Shown: piece by piece, positions 61,132-64,000 of the stretch
How the letters are laid out: each line of letters starts with the position of its first letter
Position numbering within the stretch: position 1 is the stretch's first letter
Assembly: GCF_003493605.1 (NCBI RefSeq)
Contig: NZ_QQKA01000003.1
Location: forward strand, 109,887 to 173,886
Length of the DNA: 64,000 nt
Origin: Haemophilus haemolyticus
GTDB taxonomy: Bacteria > Pseudomonadota > Gammaproteobacteria > Enterobacterales > Pasteurellaceae
Direction: 5' to 3'
Notes under the pieces: model-generated
The model's database searches: none
What the model saw: the letters and a program-made list of their open reading frames with translations, nothing else
What the model was told of the DNA's origin: nothing
Translations under genes and position numbers: made by a program

Positions 61132-62403
61132 TCATTTTTCTTCTGCAAACAAGGAAATTAACCCTGCTGCTTTACGTTCAATTTCTTTCCATTCTTCCAA
61201 TGGCTGCGAGCCTGCCACAATGCCCGCTCCAGCAAATACACGAATACGATGACCTTCAATAAAGGCAGAACGAATCGCTACACAAAACTCTGAACATGCA
61301 TCGCTCATCACGCCCAATGTTCCCGCATACCAGCCTCGATCAAAGGTTTCAATTTCTGACAAAATCATTTTGGCTTGTTGCTGTGGCAAACCAGATACCG
61401 CAGCTGTAGGATGAATGGCTTTTAATATATTTACATCTGCATAATGTGCGGCCAAATTTGCACGAATTTTACGAATCAAATGTTGTACTTTACGTAACGG
61501 TTTCAATTCCACATTGCTTACATCAAAACTTTCTACTTGCTTACGTAAATTCTGCGAAATATCTTCTACGACCAACCAATTTTCTTTTAAATTTTTCTCG
61601 TCATTTAACAACCAATTGGCTTGAGATTGCGTTTCTTTCTCACTTTCAGAAACCGATGCAGTCCCCGCCAAAGCTTCGGTTAGCAACAAGTTATACTCAC
61701 GAGCAAATAGGCGTTCTGGTGTAGAACCAACAAAAACCGAATGAGAATTTTCAGCCCATAAAAAATGATAACAACCTTGATTTTGTTTTTCACTTTCTGC
61801 TAAAAAATCGTACGCATTAATCGCTTGTTTTAAATGAAAAGTGGTTTCATTGGCTAATACAATTTTTGTCAGCTCCCCACTTTTAATTTCCACCAAAGCC
61901 TGATTTACCCAATCACACCAAGTTCTTTCATTCGCTCGAGGCTCTGTATGCAAAGGAATCTGTTTTGGCAAAGCAGAAAGTGCGGTGATATTTTCAAAAG
62001 TTTTTAGGTGGGCTAAAGTATCATTCGCACTTTGCTCATCTTTCACAAAAAAGGATACCAACGTGCCTTTATTATCCTGTTCAACAAGAATTTTTGGCAA
62101 TACAAATTGTGCGGTGCCTTGAAATTGCAAACCACCAACCAGTGGAAAACCACTTTCTTCAATAAATTCTTGCGCTAAATTTAACTGCGAAAATGACCTC
62201 TCTTCACCAAGAGCAGCCAATACTTTTGCTTCATCACGAAAATGTAAATAAAATTGTGGATACGCAGATTGACTTTTCAGCCAAGCCAACAAATCAACCT
62301 TGTCCAGTTTCACCTGAAAACGGACAAGTTCATTCGTTGATTGCTGTAAATATGCGTGAATTTGCGATTTTAACTCGCCTATTGCCTGCGCTAAATAACT
62401 CAT
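61132..62403 (-). CDS. menF: Isochorismate synthase (menaquinone-specific)
   Basis: MenF converts chorismate to isochorismate, the entry to menaquinone synthesis. The 423 residues show the chorismate-binding domain in the C-terminal half: KIVLANETTF, FVGSTPERLFARE, LTEALAGTAS, HLIRKIRANL, HPTAAVSGLP and RGWYAGTLG. The start at 62403 is chosen over an in-frame GTG at 62424. It is first of menFDH and diverges from alaA. Confidence 0.94.
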   Translation of the reverse strand: MSYLAQAIGELKSQIHAYLQQSTNELVRFQVKLDKVDLLAWLKSQSAYPQFYLHFRDEAKVLAALGEERSFSQLNLAQEFIEESGFPLVGGLQFQGTAQFVLPKILVEQDNKGTLVSFFVKDEQSANDTLAHLKTFENITALSALPKQIPLHTEPRANERTWCDWVNQALVEIKSGELTKIVLANETTFHLKQAINAYDFLAESEKQNQGCYHFLWAENSHSVFVGSTPERLFAREYNLLLTEALAGTASVSESEKETQSQANWLLNDEKNLKENWLVVEDISQNLRKQVESFDVSNVELKPLRKVQHLIRKIRANLAAHYADVNILKAIHPTAAVSGLPQQQAKMILSEIETFDRGWYAGTLGVMSDACSEFCVAIRSAFIEGHRIRVFAGAGIVAGSQPLEEWKEIERKAAGLISLFAEEK

Positions 62404-62559
62404 TAGATTTTGTTTTAAATACACAAAAAATTAGCCGCATTCTACCGCAGATTGTTAATGACAAAAAATTTTTTTACAAAATCTTTTCAATATTGAAAAT
62501 TCAGCGTAAATTAACCGCACTTTTCTCGAAAAATTTATTAGAAACAAAAGGATTTCACT

Positions 62560-63774
62560 ATGCGATTATTCCCAAAATCCGACAAATTAGAACACGTATG
62601 TTATGACATTCGCGGGCCAGTACACAAAGAAGCACTACGCTTAGAAGAAGAAGGCAATAAAATTTTAAAACTAAATATCGGTAATCCCGCACCTTTCGGC
62701 TTTGAAGCACCAGATGAAATTTTGGTTGACGTATTGCGTAATTTACCGTCAGCTCAAGGCTACTGTGATTCAAAAGGGTTATATTCTGCTCGTAAAGCCA
62801 TTGTTCAATATTATCAATCAAAAGGGATTCACGGCGCGACAGTCAATGATGTGTATATTGGTAACGGCGTATCTGAGCTTATCACAATGGCCATGCAAGC
62901 ATTACTTAATGATGGCGATGAAGTACTCGTGCCGATGCCTGATTATCCGCTTTGGACTGCTGCGGTAACACTTTCTGGCGGCAAAGCTGTTCATTACCTT
63001 TGTGATGAAGAAGCGAATTGGTTCCCCGCTATTGATGATATTAAAGCCAAGGTGAATGCGAAAACTAAAGCCATTGTTATCATCAACCCAAACAACCCAA
63101 CTGGCGCGGTGTATAGCAAAGAATTATTACAAGAAATTGTGGAAATCGCGCGCCAAAATAATTTGATTATCTTCGCGGACGAAATCTACGACAAAATTTT
63201 ATATGATGGCGCAGTACATCATCACATTGCCGCACTTGCTCCTGATTTATTAACTATTACGCTGAATGGTTTATCAAAAGCTTATCGAGTTGCGGGATTC
63301 CGTCAAGGTTGGATGATTTTAAACGGTCCAAAACATAATGCGAAAGGTTATATTGAGGGATTGGATATGCTGGCATCAATGCGTTTATGTGCCAACGTAC
63401 CAATGCAACATGCAATTCAAACCGCACTTGGTGGCTATCAAAGTATTAATGAATTTATTTTACCGGGCGGTCGATTACTTGAGCAACGAAACAAAGCCTA
63501 TGATCTCATCACTCAAATACCCGGCATTACTTGCGTGAAACCAATGGGGGCGATGTATATGTTCCCGAAAATTGATGTGAAAAAATTCAATATTCGCAGT
63601 GATGAAAAAATGGTGCTGGATTTACTCCGCCAAGAAAAAGTACTACTTGTACACGGTAAAGGATTTAATTGGCATTCACCGGATCACTTCCGTGTTGTCA
63701 CCCTTCCTTATGTGAATCAGCTTGAAGAAGCCATTACAAAATTAGCAAGATTTTTGTCGGATTACCGTCAATAA
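62560..63774 (+). CDS. alaA: Alanine aminotransferase AlaA
   Basis: This 404-residue PLP transaminase of the AlaA/YfbQ group makes alanine from pyruvate and glutamate. It shows IGNPAPFGFEAPDEILVDV (~42-60), the PLP-binding NPNNPTGAVYSKE, FADEIYDKILYD and the catalytic Lys in LNGLSKAYRVAGFRQGW. Full length and typical. AAGGA lies before the ATG at 62560. An insertion sequence ends about 36 bases after its stop, leaving the gene intact. Confidence 0.93.
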   Translation: MRLFPKSDKLEHVCYDIRGPVHKEALRLEEEGNKILKLNIGNPAPFGFEAPDEILVDVLRNLPSAQGYCDSKGLYSARKAIVQYYQSKGIHGATVNDVYIGNGVSELITMAMQALLNDGDEVLVPMPDYPLWTAAVTLSGGKAVHYLCDEEANWFPAIDDIKAKVNAKTKAIVIINPNNPTGAVYSKELLQEIVEIARQNNLIIFADEIYDKILYDGAVHHHIAALAPDLLTITLNGLSKAYRVAGFRQGWMILNGPKHNAKGYIEGLDMLASMRLCANVPMQHAIQTALGGYQSINEFILPGGRLLEQRNKAYDLITQIPGITCVKPMGAMYMFPKIDVKKFNIRSDEKMVLDLLRQEKVLLVHGKGFNWHSPDHFRVVTLPYVNQLEEAITKLARFLSDYRQ

Positions 63775-63810
63775 TGAATGCTTTGACAACATTACAAAGG
63801 GGACTAAATT

Positions 63811-64000
63811 GATCTGACCCCAAAAAGTTAGACTGATTTAGTTCAAGGACTGAGTTCTGTAATTCACAGGGCTGAGTCCTTTTAGTTTCCCCTGAATGCG
63901 CTCATGGTTGTAATAATGAATATATTCATGAATCGTTTTTTCCAGTTGTTCGAACGTCTCAAATCGTTTGCCGTAATAACATTCCGTTTTTAATCGCCCA
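63811..64000 (-). mobile_element. IS3-family insertion sequence, one end visible
   Basis: From about 63811 the sequence has a terminal repeat typical of IS150-group elements (TGATCTGACCCCAAAAAGTT), followed by the 3' end of the transposase gene on the minus strand. The element continues past the window. The other end and any target duplication cannot be seen. Confidence 0.8.
63838..64000 (-). CDS. IS3-family transposase, C-terminal end only
   Basis: The 54 codons visible encode the end of the integrase domain of an IS150-type OrfB: CYYGKRFETFEQLEKTIHEY followed by IHYYNHERIQGKLKGLSPV and a stop at 63838-63840. The YYNHERIQGKL motif contains the final DDE-region residues and is diagnostic of the family. 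Whether the rest is intact cannot be seen. Confidence 0.85.
   Translation of the reverse strand, partial: GRLKTECYYGKRFETFEQLEKTIHEYIHYYNHERIQGKLKGLSPVNYRTQSLN

Overview
The window is about 64 kb of chromosome from Haemophilus influenzae or a very close relative such as H. haemolyticus. The evidence is AT-rich DNA, about 48 copies by eye of the 9-bp Haemophilus uptake signal (AAGTGCGGT or its complement), typical Pasteurellaceae gene blocks, and proteins that match known H. influenzae families over their full length. I recognise no prophage, CRISPR array, rRNA or tRNA. Almost all of it is core genome.

Layout. 1-3892 (minus): mlaFEDCB, ibaG and the 5' part of murA (lipid asymmetry, then peptidoglycan precursor). 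3932-6492 (minus): lnt and corC. 6638-8911 (minus): a TonB-dependent receptor with a heptanucleotide repeat just after its start codon. 9124-17485: galactose block, with galTKM on the minus strand, a GalR/GalS repressor and the mglBAC transporter on the plus strand, tied together by three matching operator sequences and CRP sites. 17631-22594 (plus): yciC, yciB, yciA, yciI, slt, trpR (own operator) and mtgA. 22702-26042 (minus): frdABCD, divergent from epmA. 27269-30909 (minus): cpxRA, bamE, yejK. 31038-34205 (plus): yejL, yejM and an amidohydrolase. 34402-39291 (plus): a TetR/AcrR repressor with an acrAB efflux pair. 39359-46419 (minus): adk, ampG, galE, rhlB, yacG, coaE, a DUF1294 gene and glyA. 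46535-48385 (minus): a small Cys-containing ORF, a broken small exported-protein gene and a DUF711 gene. 48410-51479 (minus): purH and purD, visibly richer in G+C than the rest, with a PurR box. 51661-53915 (minus): a DoxX-like protein and dsbD. 54106-56607 (plus): arcA, then a tandem glycine riboswitch and its AGCS-family symporter. 56843-58551: raiA and a convergent MHS-family transporter. 58607-62403 (minus): menF, menD, menH. 62560-63774 (plus): alaA. The window ends inside an IS3-family insertion sequence.

The genes describe a facultative anaerobe with a small genome: respiration on fumarate and menaquinone (frd, men, arcA and an FNR-like site), galactose capture and use as both carbon source and glycan precursor (mgl, gal, galE), envelope maintenance (mla, lnt, bamE, yejM, cpx, slt, mtgA) and purine/one-carbon metabolism (purHD, glyA, glycine riboswitch). 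Many gene ends are marked by hairpins, and several of these are built from two inverted uptake sequences.

I did not find a new multi-gene system. The most interesting points are the candidate heptanucleotide phase switch in the receptor gene, a run of four small hairpins between galT and galK, the compositionally distinct purHD segment with its inverted-repeat insert and DUF711 neighbour, and gene-order joins that appear to differ from strain Rd.
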